In this document: positions 56,334 to 64,000 of the stretch, one piece after another
Layout of the letters: every line of letters begins with the position of its first letter
Numbering within the stretch: the first letter of the stretch is position 1
Source: an uncultured Clostridium sp.
GTDB lineage: Bacteria; Bacillota; Clostridia; Peptostreptococcales; Peptostreptococcaceae
Length of the DNA: 64,000 nt
Direction: 5' to 3'
NCBI GenBank assembly: GCA_945871955.1
Contig: CAMBXR010000001.1
Coordinates: 1 to 64,000 of the forward strand
Program-made: the position numbers and the translations under genes
The notes under the pieces: generated by a model
Databases searched by the model: none
What the model was told of the DNA's origin: nothing
Seen by the model: only the letters and a program-made list of their open reading frames with translations

Positions 56334-57263
56334 TTAGCTACTTTTGCAAATATACTTTTTATATATATAATTAGTATCCATCTTCAATTGTATTTTTAGT
56401 TCATTTAAATCCTTAAATTTCTTTTCATCTCTTATTCTTTCCAAAAACTCAAGTTTTATAGTTTTACCATAAATATCTTTATCAAATTGCAATATATTTG
56501 TTTCTATAGATATTTTTTCTCCATTTACAGTAGGATTATAACCTATATTTGTAGCTCCAACATAAACTTCACTATCAATATATACCTTTGTAGCATATAT
56601 TCCTATTTTAGGTATAATTAAATTTTCTTCTAGCTTAAGATTGGCTGTAGGAAATCCAATAGTTCTTCCTATTTGTTTTGCATAAATTACTTTACCTTCT
56701 ATAGTGTAATTTCGTCCCAAATAGTCTTTTATTTCCTCCACTCTACCTGCATATATTAAATCTTTTACATAAGTACTACTTACCCTTATATTTTTAACAG
56801 TTACAGGTTCAATTACATCTACTGTAAATCCATACTTCTTACCTAGTATTTTAAGTATAGTTGGAGTGCCTTCTCTATTTCTTGCAAAAGCAAAATCATG
56901 GCCAATAATTAATTTCCTAGCACCTAGTTTTTTTACTAAAACTTCTTTTACAAAGTTTTCTGCAGAAATATTAGCCATATCTTTATTAAAAGGTATATCT
57001 ATAACTACATCTATACCACAAGATTTAAGCTTATTTATTTTTTCTTTTTCTGTAATTATTTCTCTCGTTATGATATTAGAAAAGTAACTAATAGGACTAT
57101 TTTTAAAAGTAAACACTATACTTTTTAGTTTTTCTTTTTTACCATAATAGACAGCTTTTTCTATTAGCACTTCATGACCTTTGTGAATACCGTCAAATTT
57201 ACCTATAGTAACAACACTTTTATCAAAACTATCTATTTCATTTAAAGAATTTATAATAATCAT
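56334..57263 (-). CDS. ribF: Bifunctional riboflavin kinase/FAD synthetase
   Basis: 309 residues. The N-terminal FAD synthetase (about 1-175) has VVTIGKFDGIHKGHEVLI (His motif for ATP) and LIIGHDFAFARNREGT. The C-terminal riboflavin kinase (about 180-305) has GRTIGFPTANL and a TNIGYNPTV block. It converts riboflavin to FMN then FAD. GGGG is 7 bases upstream of the ATG. Its place after truB in the nusA-infB cluster is conserved in Firmicutes. Confidence 0.95.
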   Translation of the reverse strand: MIIINSLNEIDSFDKSVVTIGKFDGIHKGHEVLIEKAVYYGKKEKLKSIVFTFKNSPISYFSNIITREIITEKEKINKLKSCGIDVVIDIPFNKDMANISAENFVKEVLVKKLGARKLIIGHDFAFARNREGTPTILKILGKKYGFTVDVIEPVTVKNIRVSSTYVKDLIYAGRVEEIKDYLGRNYTIEGKVIYAKQIGRTIGFPTANLKLEENLIIPKIGIYATKVYIDSEVYVGATNIGYNPTVNGEKISIETNILQFDKDIYGKTIKLEFLERIRDEKKFKDLNELKIQLKMDTNYIYKKYICKSS

Positions 57264-57287
57264 GTCTTTTCCCCACTGATATAATAA

Positions 57288-58196
57288 TTATTCTATAAAA
57301 ATTTTATCACTTTTTAGACTAATAGTGTTATTATTTTTTAATAATTTTCCAGTTCCTATAAATTCATTATTGCAGTATACTCTAACATATTCATCATCTT
57401 TTGATAAATTATCATTTGTAAATCTTCTAGAATCTATTATTCCGCCATTTCTATAATATTTAAGAGCAGAATCCATTAATTTAACTTTTTTAAAATTATC
57501 TAGAACAAAATCAATATCATATAAGTAATTTTCTAGTGTATTATCATTATAATATCTTTCTAATTCTTCTAGAGTTATTGAGTTTTCTAAGTTAAATTTA
57601 CCCGAAGATGTTCTAAGTAAAAAGGACATATGTCCTCCACATTTTAAATAGTTACCAATATCATGACATATACTTCTCACATATGTACCTTTTGAACATT
57701 TTACTAAAAATAATATTTTATTATCATTTATATTTAGTATTTTAATATTCTCTATTTTGACTTTTCTCGGTTTAATTTCTATATTATCTGCTTTTCCTTT
57801 TCTAGCTAAATCGCACATTTTTTGTCCATTAACCTTAAGAGCCGAATAAACGGGTGGATATTGGTCAATCTCTCCCTTTTGTGTTTCAAAAGCTTTATAA
57901 ATATCTTCTTTTGTAATATTTGAAGTATCCCCTTCAAATGTTATAACTCCTGAAGAATCATAAGTATCTGTAGCAGCACCTAGTGTCAATTCACATATAT
58001 ATGATTTTTCTTTGTTTAAAATAAGCTCACTTACTTTAGTCGCTTTATTTAAACATATTGGAAGAACTCCTGCTGCATCAGGATCTAGTGTCCCTGTATG
58101 ACCTACTTTTTTCATACTTAAAATTCTTCTCACCCTACTTACCACATCATGAGATGTCATTCCTGTAGGTTTTAATATATTTACTATTTTATTCAT
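57288..58196 (-). CDS. truB: tRNA pseudouridine(55) synthase
   Basis: 302 residues. It makes pseudouridine 55 in the T-loop of tRNAs. Signatures: ILKPTGMTSHDVVSRVRRIL (7-26), GHTGTLDPDAAGVLPIC with the catalytic Asp (about 33-49), YPPVYSALKVNGQKMCDLARKG (about 114) and SKGTYVRSICHDIG (about 170). The C-terminal PUA-like part is present. AAGGA is 9 bases upstream of the ATG. 12 bases separate it from the end of nrnA. Confidence 0.95.
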   Translation of the reverse strand: MNKIVNILKPTGMTSHDVVSRVRRILSMKKVGHTGTLDPDAAGVLPICLNKATKVSELILNKEKSYICELTLGAATDTYDSSGVITFEGDTSNITKEDIYKAFETQKGEIDQYPPVYSALKVNGQKMCDLARKGKADNIEIKPRKVKIENIKILNINDNKILFLVKCSKGTYVRSICHDIGNYLKCGGHMSFLLRTSSGKFNLENSITLEELERYYNDNTLENYLYDIDFVLDNFKKVKLMDSALKYYRNGGIIDSRRFTNDNLSKDDEYVRVYCNNEFIGTGKLLKNNNTISLKSDKIFIE

Positions 58197-58208
58197 TAAA
58201 AATCATCC

Positions 58209-59189
58209 TTAAATTTCTTTTAATGCTTGTTCTACTATTTTTATTTTTGCATTGTTTATATTATCATTTATAGTACAGCCAGAAGCCCTCATATGGCCTC
58301 CTCCGCCAAATACTTTAGCTATTTTACTCACATCTACAAAGGATTTTGATCTTAAGCTAACCTTAATTTCATTATTACCTTTCTCTTTAAGTAAAATTCC
58401 TATTTCCACGTTTTCTATATCTCTAGCATAAGGAACGATTCCATCTACATCCTTAAAATCAATATTGTATTTTTTTAGCATTTCTTGAGTAACCATCATT
58501 ACTGCTATCTTTGTATTGATTATTTCTAGAGTATTTAATGATGCACCTAATAATTTATAAAAATTAAAAGGATTGCTACCAAATACATTTTGAACTACTT
58601 TTTGTGTATCAGCTTTACGTAATAATAATTCTTTTGCCATATCAAAACTACTTGCATGAGTATTTGAGTACGTCAGTTTCCCTGTATCTGTCATAAGTCC
58701 TGTATAAAGAGCTGTAGCAATATTTTTATCTATAGTTTCAACACTATTTATTTCTTCATTTCTTTTAAGAAGATTATATACTAACTCACAAGTTGAAGAT
58801 TCTTCGGCCATAACATAATTTAAATCTCCATAAAAATCATTACTTGCATGATGATCTATATTAATTAACTTAGTACAGTTATCTTTAATTTCATCATCTA
58901 AACATATTCTATTTTTATCCCCACAATCTAAAGTAATCAGATTATAATCTTTTATATTCAGCTCTTTAAATTCTTGAGAGTTTATTATGTTTATGTCTTC
59001 TATAAGAAATTGCATGTTTATAGGCATACTATCATTCATAACATAGTAAACCCTCTTATTAATTTTTTTTAAGAAATAATAAATTGAAAGAGTTGAACCA
59101 ATATTGTCTCCGTCTGGATTAACATGAGAAGTAACGACAAAGTCGTCACTTCCATGTATATATTTTAAAATAGTATCTATACTATTCAT
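58209..59189 (-). CDS. nrnA: DHH/DHHA1 phosphoesterase (NrnA-like)
   Basis: A 326-residue bifunctional oligoribonuclease/pAp-phosphatase-type protein. DHH domain: VTSHVNPDGDNIGST (Asp ligands), LDCGDKNR and NIDHHASNDFYGD. DHHA1 domain: SLRSKSFVDVSKIAKVFGGGGHMRASGC with GGGH. It removes nanoRNA and recycles pAp. I start at ATG 59189 with GAGG 9 bases upstream; another ATG at 59195 is also possible. The start overlaps the end of rbfA by 8 bases, so translation is coupled. Confidence 0.9.
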   Translation of the reverse strand: MNSIDTILKYIHGSDDFVVTSHVNPDGDNIGSTLSIYYFLKKINKRVYYVMNDSMPINMQFLIEDINIINSQEFKELNIKDYNLITLDCGDKNRICLDDEIKDNCTKLINIDHHASNDFYGDLNYVMAEESSTCELVYNLLKRNEEINSVETIDKNIATALYTGLMTDTGKLTYSNTHASSFDMAKELLLRKADTQKVVQNVFGSNPFNFYKLLGASLNTLEIINTKIAVMMVTQEMLKKYNIDFKDVDGIVPYARDIENVEIGILLKEKGNNEIKVSLRSKSFVDVSKIAKVFGGGGHMRASGCTINDNINNAKIKIVEQALKEI

Positions 59190-59565
59190 TTTCATTATCC
59201 TCAACTTGAGGTCTTTCTTGATCTTTTTGTGATACTTTCTTTATAAGGCTGTCCATATACATACCTTTTATTAAAGAATCGTCTATTTTGAATATGATTT
59301 GTGGGATATGTCTTATTTTTATATTTTTACCTATTTCTCTTCTGATATAGCTTTCTGCACTACTTAAACCTTGTAAAGTAGATTCTTCATCTCCACCTAA
59401 AATACTTACGTATACATAGGCATAGCTTAAGTCGCTAGTTACTTCTACATCTGTAACACTTACCATAGAGTTTATTCTAGGGTCTTTTATTCCGTTAATA
59501 AGCATTGTACTTACTATTTTTCTAATCTCTTCGCCTATTCTACGTGTTCTATTATATGATGCCAT
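59182..59565 (-). CDS. rbfA: 30S ribosome-binding factor RbfA
   Basis: A 127-residue single KH-type protein that helps mature the 5' end of 16S rRNA and aids cold adaptation. Core blocks: RTRRIGEEIRKIVSTML (5-21), DPRINSMVSVTDVEVTSDLSYA (about 27), and LQGLSSAESYIRREIGKNIKIRHIPQIIFKIDDS. The C-terminal tail is charged. AAGGTTG lies 5-6 bases upstream of the ATG. Part of the conserved operon. Confidence 0.94.
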   Translation of the reverse strand: MASYNRTRRIGEEIRKIVSTMLINGIKDPRINSMVSVTDVEVTSDLSYAYVYVSILGGDEESTLQGLSSAESYIRREIGKNIKIRHIPQIIFKIDDSLIKGMYMDSLIKKVSQKDQERPQVEDNENE

Positions 59566-59598
59566 AATATCAACCTTCTTTATCTATTGTTAATTTGT

Positions 59599-61536
59599 TT
59601 ATAATTTTCTTTCTACTTCTTTTGTTATATAAGCTTCAACTATATCTCCAACTTTTATGTCATTGTAGTTTACGAAACTCATACCACATTCGTAACCAGA
59701 ATTTACTTCTTTTACATCGTCTTTAAATCTCTTAAGAGCTAATATTTCACCTTCGTGGATTATTATACCGTCTCTTACTATTCTTACTTTACCATTTCTG
59801 AATATCTTACCGCTTGTTACATAGCATCCAGAAACTGTACCAACACCAGATATTTTGTAAACTTCTCTTATTTCAGCTTTACCTGTGTCTTCATCTCTGT
59901 ATTCAGGATCTAACATACCGCTCATAGCTGCTTGTATATCTTCTATAGCTTTGTATATTATAGTGTAACTTCTTATATCTACATTTTCTTTTTCTGCTAA
60001 AGATTCAGCACCAGATACTGGTCTTACGTTGAATCCTATTATTATTGCATTTGATGCAGCAGCAAGTGTAACGTCTGATTCATTTATTGCTCCAACACCA
60101 CCGTGTATTACTCTTACTCCAACTTCATCGTTAGATAATTTTTCAAGAGATTGTTTAACCGCTTGAACTGAACCTTGAACGTCTGCTTTTATTATTACGT
60201 TAAGATCTTTTACTTGACCTTCGTTCATTTGATCGAAGAATTGATCAAGTGACATTCTTTGGTTAGATTTTAACATTTCTTCTCTTGCTATTTGTTGTCT
60301 TTTTTCTGCTATATTTCTAGCAACTTTATCTGAAGGAACTGCAACAAATTGATCTCCACCTTGTGGAACTTCAGAAAGTCCTAATATTTCTACAGCTGTT
60401 GATGGACCAGCAGTTTTAACTCTTTTACCTTTTGAGTTTATCATTGCTCTAACTTTACCACAAGCAACACCACAAACTATTGGATCTCCAACTTTTAAAG
60501 TACCACCTTGTACAAGTACTGTAGCAACTGGACCTCTTCCTTTGTCAAGTTCAGCTTCTACAACTGTACCTACAGCTCTTTTATCTGGATTAGCTTTTAA
60601 TTCTTCCATTTCAGCAACTAAAAGTATCATTTCAAGTAATGTATCTATTCCTGTTTTTTGTCTAGCTGAAACTGGAACTGCTATAACATCTCCACCCCAG
60701 TCTTCAACAAGTAATCCTTGTTCAGATAATTCTTGTTTAACTTTATCTGGGTTAGCTGATGGTTTATCTATTTTATTTATAGCTACTATTAGTGGAACCT
60801 CTGCTGCTTTAGCATGGTTTATAGCTTCTATAGTTTGAGGCATTATACCATCATCTGCTGCAACAACAAGTATAGCTATATCTGTAACTTGTGCACCTCT
60901 AGCTCTCATTGCTGTGAAAGCCTCATGTCCTGGAGTATCTAAGAATACTATCTTTTGTCCATTTATAGATACTTCAGAAGCACCTATATGTTGAGTTATT
61001 CCACCTGCTTCGCTATTAGTAACATGTGTACTTCTTATAGCGTCAAGTAAAGAAGTTTTACCGTGGTCAACATGTCCCATTACTGTTACAACTGGTGGTC
61101 TTGGTTTTAAATCTTCTTCTCTATCTTCTTCTATTTCCATTAATGCTTCTATTTCTTCTTCAGCATCTTCATCATTTCCACCTGCAACTAATGTAAATCC
61201 ATAGTCACTTGCTAAGTGAGATGCTATTTCAAAGTTAACTTCTTGGTTAAGTGAAGCCATAGTTCCCATTTTCATAAGTTTCATTATAACTTCTGTAGCT
61301 GGTTTTCCTAATGCTTCAGCTAATTGTTGAACTGTTAAAGTTCCATCAACTGTTATTATATTTTCATCAGATCCTTTTTCTTCTTCTAAAAGATCCATTA
61401 ATAATTCAACTTCTTCTTCTTCTAATTCAGCTTTTTCGTTTTGTGCTTCAATTCCTAATTCTTTTAATTTCGCTAAGATGTCCTTATTTGACATTCCTAC
61501 TTCTTCTGCTATTTGGTAAACTCTTGTTTTTTTCAC
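59599..61536 (-). CDS. infB: Translation initiation factor IF-2
   Basis: A 645-residue GTPase that places fMet-tRNA in the 30S P site. N-terminal IF2_N (about 1-60), a second IF2_N (about 62-115), and an acidic linker. The G domain (about 148-315) has [29 protein letters not shown] and INKIDKP, then domains II-IV ([35 protein letters not shown]). The N-terminal region is shorter than in Bacillus (716). The start is GTG 61536, with GGGGGTG about 7 bases upstream. Confidence 0.96.
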   Translation of the reverse strand: MKKTRVYQIAEEVGMSNKDILAKLKELGIEAQNEKAELEEEEVELLMDLLEEEKGSDENIITVDGTLTVQQLAEALGKPATEVIMKLMKMGTMASLNQEVNFEIASHLASDYGFTLVAGGNDEDAEEEIEALMEIEEDREEDLKPRPPVVTVMGHVDHGKTSLLDAIRSTHVTNSEAGGITQHIGASEVSINGQKIVFLDTPGHEAFTAMRARGAQVTDIAILVVAADDGIMPQTIEAINHAKAAEVPLIVAINKIDKPSANPDKVKQELSEQGLLVEDWGGDVIAVPVSARQKTGIDTLLEMILLVAEMEELKANPDKRAVGTVVEAELDKGRGPVATVLVQGGTLKVGDPIVCGVACGKVRAMINSKGKRVKTAGPSTAVEILGLSEVPQGGDQFVAVPSDKVARNIAEKRQQIAREEMLKSNQRMSLDQFFDQMNEGQVKDLNVIIKADVQGSVQAVKQSLEKLSNDEVGVRVIHGGVGAINESDVTLAAASNAIIIGFNVRPVSGAESLAEKENVDIRSYTIIYKAIEDIQAAMSGMLDPEYRDEDTGKAEIREVYKISGVGTVSGCYVTSGKIFRNGKVRIVRDGIIIHEGEILALKRFKDDVKEVNSGYECGMSFVNYNDIKVGDIVEAYITKEVERKL

Positions 61537-61560
61537 AAGATCACCCCCTATTATTATTTG

Positions 61561-61869
61561 TTAATCAATTAACTGTATTATTTTATTTGCAAATCCTATA
61601 TCTTTAATTCCTATAACTGCTCTAGAATCTTTACCAATAGATATTCCTAAATCACTTTTAGTAGATAATTCTATACAGTTTACATGTCTGAAAGATGATT
61701 TATCTTTAAATAATTTTTTAGTATTATTTGATGCATCTTCTGCTACAATAACTAAATTTAATTTTCCTTTTTTTAAATCTATCATAGTACCATCTTCACC
61801 AGATACTAATTTACCTGCTCTCATGGCAATACCTAATAATGAGTGTATTTTTTGCATATTATTTGTCAT
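61561..61869 (-). CDS. L7Ae-family ribosomal/RNA-binding protein YlxQ
   Basis: A 102-residue L7Ae/L30e/Gadd45 fold: LLGIAMRAGKLVSGEDGTM (11-29), LVIVAEDASNNTKKL (about 40) and ISIGKDSRAVIGIKD (about 75). Related proteins bind kink-turn RNA. The start codon overlaps the stop of ylxR (TTATGACAAATAA), which signals translational coupling. GTGGAG is 10 bases upstream. A second ATG at 61857 is possible. Confidence 0.88.
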   Translation of the reverse strand: MTNNMQKIHSLLGIAMRAGKLVSGEDGTMIDLKKGKLNLVIVAEDASNNTKKLFKDKSSFRHVNCIELSTKSDLGISIGKDSRAVIGIKDIGFANKIIQLID

Positions 61870-62134
61870 AAGCTTCTAACTCCACTAATAATTTTTCATA
61901 TACCTCATCTGGCACTTCCATTTTAAAAGCTCTATTTAAAGCTTTACTTTTTATAGCTTTTTTTAGACATTCAGAATCCTTGCATATGTATGCTCCTCTT
62001 CCATTTGCTTTGCCTGTTAAGTCTATAAATATTTCGCCTTCTTTATTTTTTACGATTCTCATAAGTTCTTTTTTATTGTCTCTATCTTGACAGACAATAC
62101 ATTTTCTTTGAGGTACTTTTTTTACTTTCTTCAA
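61859..62134 (-). CDS. YlxR-family RNA-binding protein (RnpM)
   Basis: A 91-residue DUF448 protein: RKCIVCQDRDNKKELMRIV (10-28), then FIDLTGKANGRGAYICKDSECLKKAI, containing the invariant GRGAYIC motif. Recent work on Firmicute YlxR identifies it as a modulator of RNase P. Start codon is TTG 62134, with GGAGG about 7 bases upstream. In the conserved order nusA-ylxR-ylxQ-infB. Confidence 0.9.
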   Translation of the reverse strand: MKKVKKVPQRKCIVCQDRDNKKELMRIVKNKEGEIFIDLTGKANGRGAYICKDSECLKKAIKSKALNRAFKMEVPDEVYEKLLVELEAYDK

Positions 62135-62146
62135 AGCAATCCCTCC

Positions 62147-63202
62147 TTACTCTTCATCGTTTAGTTGAGATTCACTTTTAATGTCTATTTTCCAATTCGT
62201 AAGTTTTGCAGCAAGTCTAGCATTTTGTCCTGCTTTTCCTATAGCTAAAGATAATTGATAATCAGGAACTACAACTAATGCTGATTTTTCTTCTTCATTA
62301 ACTTCAACTTTAACTACTTTTGATGGGCTAAGTGATGCAGATACAAACTCAGCTGGATTTTCACTGTAGTTTATTATATCTATTTTTTCTCCACCTAATT
62401 CATCAACTACATATTTAACTCTAGTTCCTTTTGGACCTACACAAGCTCCTATTGGATCTATTTTTTCATCTATAGAATGAACTGCCATTTTAGTTCTTGA
62501 TCCTGCTTCTCTAGATACAGATTTTATTTGTACTATACCTTGGAATATTTCAGGTACTTCTGATTCAAATAATCTCTTAACTAAGTTTGGATGACTTCTA
62601 GATACTACTATTTGTGGTCCTTTATTAGTTTTCTTCACTTCTAATATATAAACCTTTATTTTATCTCCTGCTTTGAAGTTTTCTCCTGGTATTTGCTCAG
62701 TTTCTGGCATAGAAGCTTCTATTTTACCAAGTCTTACATAAACAACTTTTTTATTGTCAGATACTCTAGCAACTTCTCCTGTTACTAATTCTCCTTCTTT
62801 TTCTATAAATTCGTTGTATATTATTTCTCTTTCAGCTTCTCTTATTCTTTGAACAACTACTTGTTTAGCAGTTTGTGCAGCTATTCTTCCGAAATCTTTT
62901 GGAGTTACTTCGTTTTCTAATATATCTCCTAATTCATATTTTGGATTTATTTGTCTTGCTTCTGATAATTCTATTTCTAAGAAGTTATCGTATAAATCAG
63001 ACTCATCCACAACTCTTCTTTGAGAGTAAACTTTAACATCACCTTTTTCTCTATTGAAATCTATTCTAACGTTTTGTGATGAACCAAAGTTCTTTTTGTA
63101 TGCAGTAAGTAATGCTTGTTCTATTGTGTCTATAAGTATATCTTTATCAATACCTCTATCTTTTTCTAATTCATCTAATGCTTCTATGAATTCATGATTC
63201 AT
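62147..63202 (-). CDS. nusA: Transcription termination/antitermination factor NusA
   Basis: 351 residues. It binds RNA polymerase and nascent RNA, affecting pausing, termination and antitermination. N-terminal domain (about 1-130) with DELEKDRGIDKDILIDTIEQAL, an S1 domain (VTGEVARVSDNKKVVYVRLGK, about 135), then two KH domains (IGACVGPKGTRVKYVVDELGGEKIDII, about 250, and LSLAIGKAGQNARLAAKLTNW, about 320). The C-terminal AR repeats of E. coli are absent, as in Firmicutes. GGAGG is about 8 bases upstream of the ATG. Confidence 0.96.
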   Translation of the reverse strand: MNHEFIEALDELEKDRGIDKDILIDTIEQALLTAYKKNFGSSQNVRIDFNREKGDVKVYSQRRVVDESDLYDNFLEIELSEARQINPKYELGDILENEVTPKDFGRIAAQTAKQVVVQRIREAEREIIYNEFIEKEGELVTGEVARVSDNKKVVYVRLGKIEASMPETEQIPGENFKAGDKIKVYILEVKKTNKGPQIVVSRSHPNLVKRLFESEVPEIFQGIVQIKSVSREAGSRTKMAVHSIDEKIDPIGACVGPKGTRVKYVVDELGGEKIDIINYSENPAEFVSASLSPSKVVKVEVNEEEKSALVVVPDYQLSLAIGKAGQNARLAAKLTNWKIDIKSESQLNDEE

Positions 63203-63231
63203 GATTTTATCCTCCCTATATTATGTTACCA

Positions 63232-63693
63232 CTAAAATTTAATCGCTAATCTTATAAGTGCAACATCTTTTTTATTAAATTCAACTTCTTCATTATCTAT
63301 TATAACTTTTATATTTTTATCTTCTGTTAACCCAACAAGTTCTCCTTCATGTAGTTTAGAACCGTTTATTGGTTTATAAAGTTTGATTTCCACATCTCTA
63401 CCTTGGTATCTAACAAAATCTTTGTCTTTTTTAAGTGGTCTATCTAGACCTGGAGATGATACTTCTAAATAATAATTATCCTTTATTGGATCTTTTTCAT
63501 CTAGAATTGGATTTAATGCTCTTGTAACTAATTCACATTCGTTTAAAGAAACTCCACCTTCTTTATCGATGTAAACTCTAAGAAAGAATTCTCCACCTTC
63601 TTTAACATACTCAACGTCTACTAATTCTAGTCCATTGGCATCAGTTATTGGTAATACTAGCTTTTCTATTTCAGTAGCTATATTCTTTTTCAT
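63232..63693 (-). CDS. rimP: Ribosome maturation factor RimP
   Basis: A 153-residue 30S maturation factor. N-terminal domain VDVEYVKEGGEFFLRVYIDKEGGVSLNECELVTRAL, then YYLEVSSPGLDRPLKKDKDFVRYQGRDVEIKL (the PGLDRPL motif at about 82-88) and a C-terminal SH3-like domain. GGAGG is about 8 bases upstream of the ATG. It heads the nusA operon. Confidence 0.95.
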   Translation of the reverse strand: MKKNIATEIEKLVLPITDANGLELVDVEYVKEGGEFFLRVYIDKEGGVSLNECELVTRALNPILDEKDPIKDNYYLEVSSPGLDRPLKKDKDFVRYQGRDVEIKLYKPINGSKLHEGELVGLTEDKNIKVIIDNEEVEFNKKDVALIRLAIKF

Positions 63694-63737
63694 ATTATTT
63701 ACCTCCTATTCAGTTGTAGTCATAGTATTTAAAATAA

Positions 63738-63764
63738 AAGAGTGAGCACAGATGTCTCACTCTT
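63738..63764 (-). terminator. Terminator of polC
   Basis: AAGAGTGAG pairs with CTCACTCTT across a 9-base loop, with TTTTATTTTAAA following on the minus strand. It separates polC from rimP. Confidence 0.8.
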
Positions 63765-63828
63765 AGTTTCTGCAAATATACTATTTTATATATCACTATA
63801 TCATAAAAATGTTATGTTTACAAGCATA

Positions 63829-64000
63829 TTAAAATAATGAAAGTTGATTTTTTTCACTCATATTATCTAAAGCTCCATGAATAGTTAAAGTTTCAATTAC
63901 AGTTTTTGATATCTTAGTTCTTTTTTGTAAATCTTCTTTAGATATAAACTCTCCATTTCCTCTTTCTTGTTGAATATGAATAGCTGCATTTTCTCCTACT
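63829..64000 (-). CDS. polC: DNA polymerase III PolC, C-terminal end (partial)
   Basis: The last 57 residues of a minus-strand gene that enters from the right edge. The C-terminus reads [23 protein letters not shown], then a segment ending NQLSLF, the typical end of Gram-positive PolC replicative polymerases. PolC lies just upstream of rimP-nusA in Firmicutes, which agrees. Confidence 0.88.
   Translation of the reverse strand, partial: VGENAAIHIQQERGNGEFISKEDLQKRTKISKTVIETLTIHGALDNMSEKNQLSLF

Noticed and set aside
60542..61607. Open frames on the plus strand opposite infB
   Set aside because: They mirror the codon pattern of infB and have no ribosome binding sites.

Overview
The window is AT-rich DNA from a low-GC, spore-forming, Gram-positive anaerobe. 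Clostridial gene content (SpoIIIE/FtsK, TepA, YlmC/YmxH, YlxY, RNase Y, YlbF), strong GGAGG ribosome binding sites, frequent TTG and GTG starts and hairpin-plus-T-run terminators all fit. I infer a relative of Clostridioides, Paeniclostridium or Paraclostridium (Peptostreptococcaceae). The species cannot be fixed from this sequence alone. I saw no rRNA, tRNA, CRISPR array, insertion sequence or prophage.

Layout. Positions 1-18200 are a mosaic of short, independently terminated units on both strands: a glycerophosphodiesterase, an isochorismatase-fold hydrolase, an LD-carboxypeptidase, a Gfo/Idh/MocA oxidoreductase, an EamA transporter beside a BusR-like (GntR plus RCK_C) regulator, glycerol kinase, a methyltransferase, a Cu/Zn-SOD-family protein, a CAP-domain secreted protein, a parvulin foldase, a CBS protein, a cold-shock protein, a secreted amidase, a pyridoxamine kinase, a YlbF-like protein and several small membrane or unknown proteins. 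At about 19120-19180 a YkvI-type transporter and a HisC-like aminotransferase, facing away from each other, are both cut at their N-terminal ends, which looks like a deletion scar. At 19832-22700 a calcium-type P-type ATPase lies behind a candidate yybP-ykoY manganese riboswitch. At 22794-25304 there is a 10% cysteine coiled-coil protein with a sigma-K-like promoter, next to a YjiH-like membrane protein. At 25453-35516 come a MurG/UgtP-type glycosyltransferase, an M23 peptidase, a long atypical glutamine synthetase, DNA-repair nucleases, a GalT-like protein, an aminotransferase and a MarR regulator.

From 35863 to the end every recognised gene is on the minus strand. Reading downstream (right to left) from 64000 the order is polC, rimP-nusA-ylxR-ylxQ-infB-rbfA-nrnA-truB-ribF, rpsO, degV, pnp, ylxY-like, M16 protease, ylmC/ymxH, aspartokinase, tepA, ftsK/spoIIIE, rimO, pgsA, recA, rny. 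This is the conserved Firmicute translation, RNA-decay and recombination neighbourhood. After rny comes an unusual pair, a NERD-like UvrD-type helicase and a tyrosine recombinase that lacks its first catalytic arginine, followed by purB.

Most noteworthy: the helicase/recombinase pair, the cysteine-rich protein, the double-truncation scar, a probable frameshifted small gene between ftsK and rimO, the riboswitch, a GC-rich nested inverted repeat at 35647-35735, and a hairpin that hides the ribosome binding site of the isochorismatase gene.
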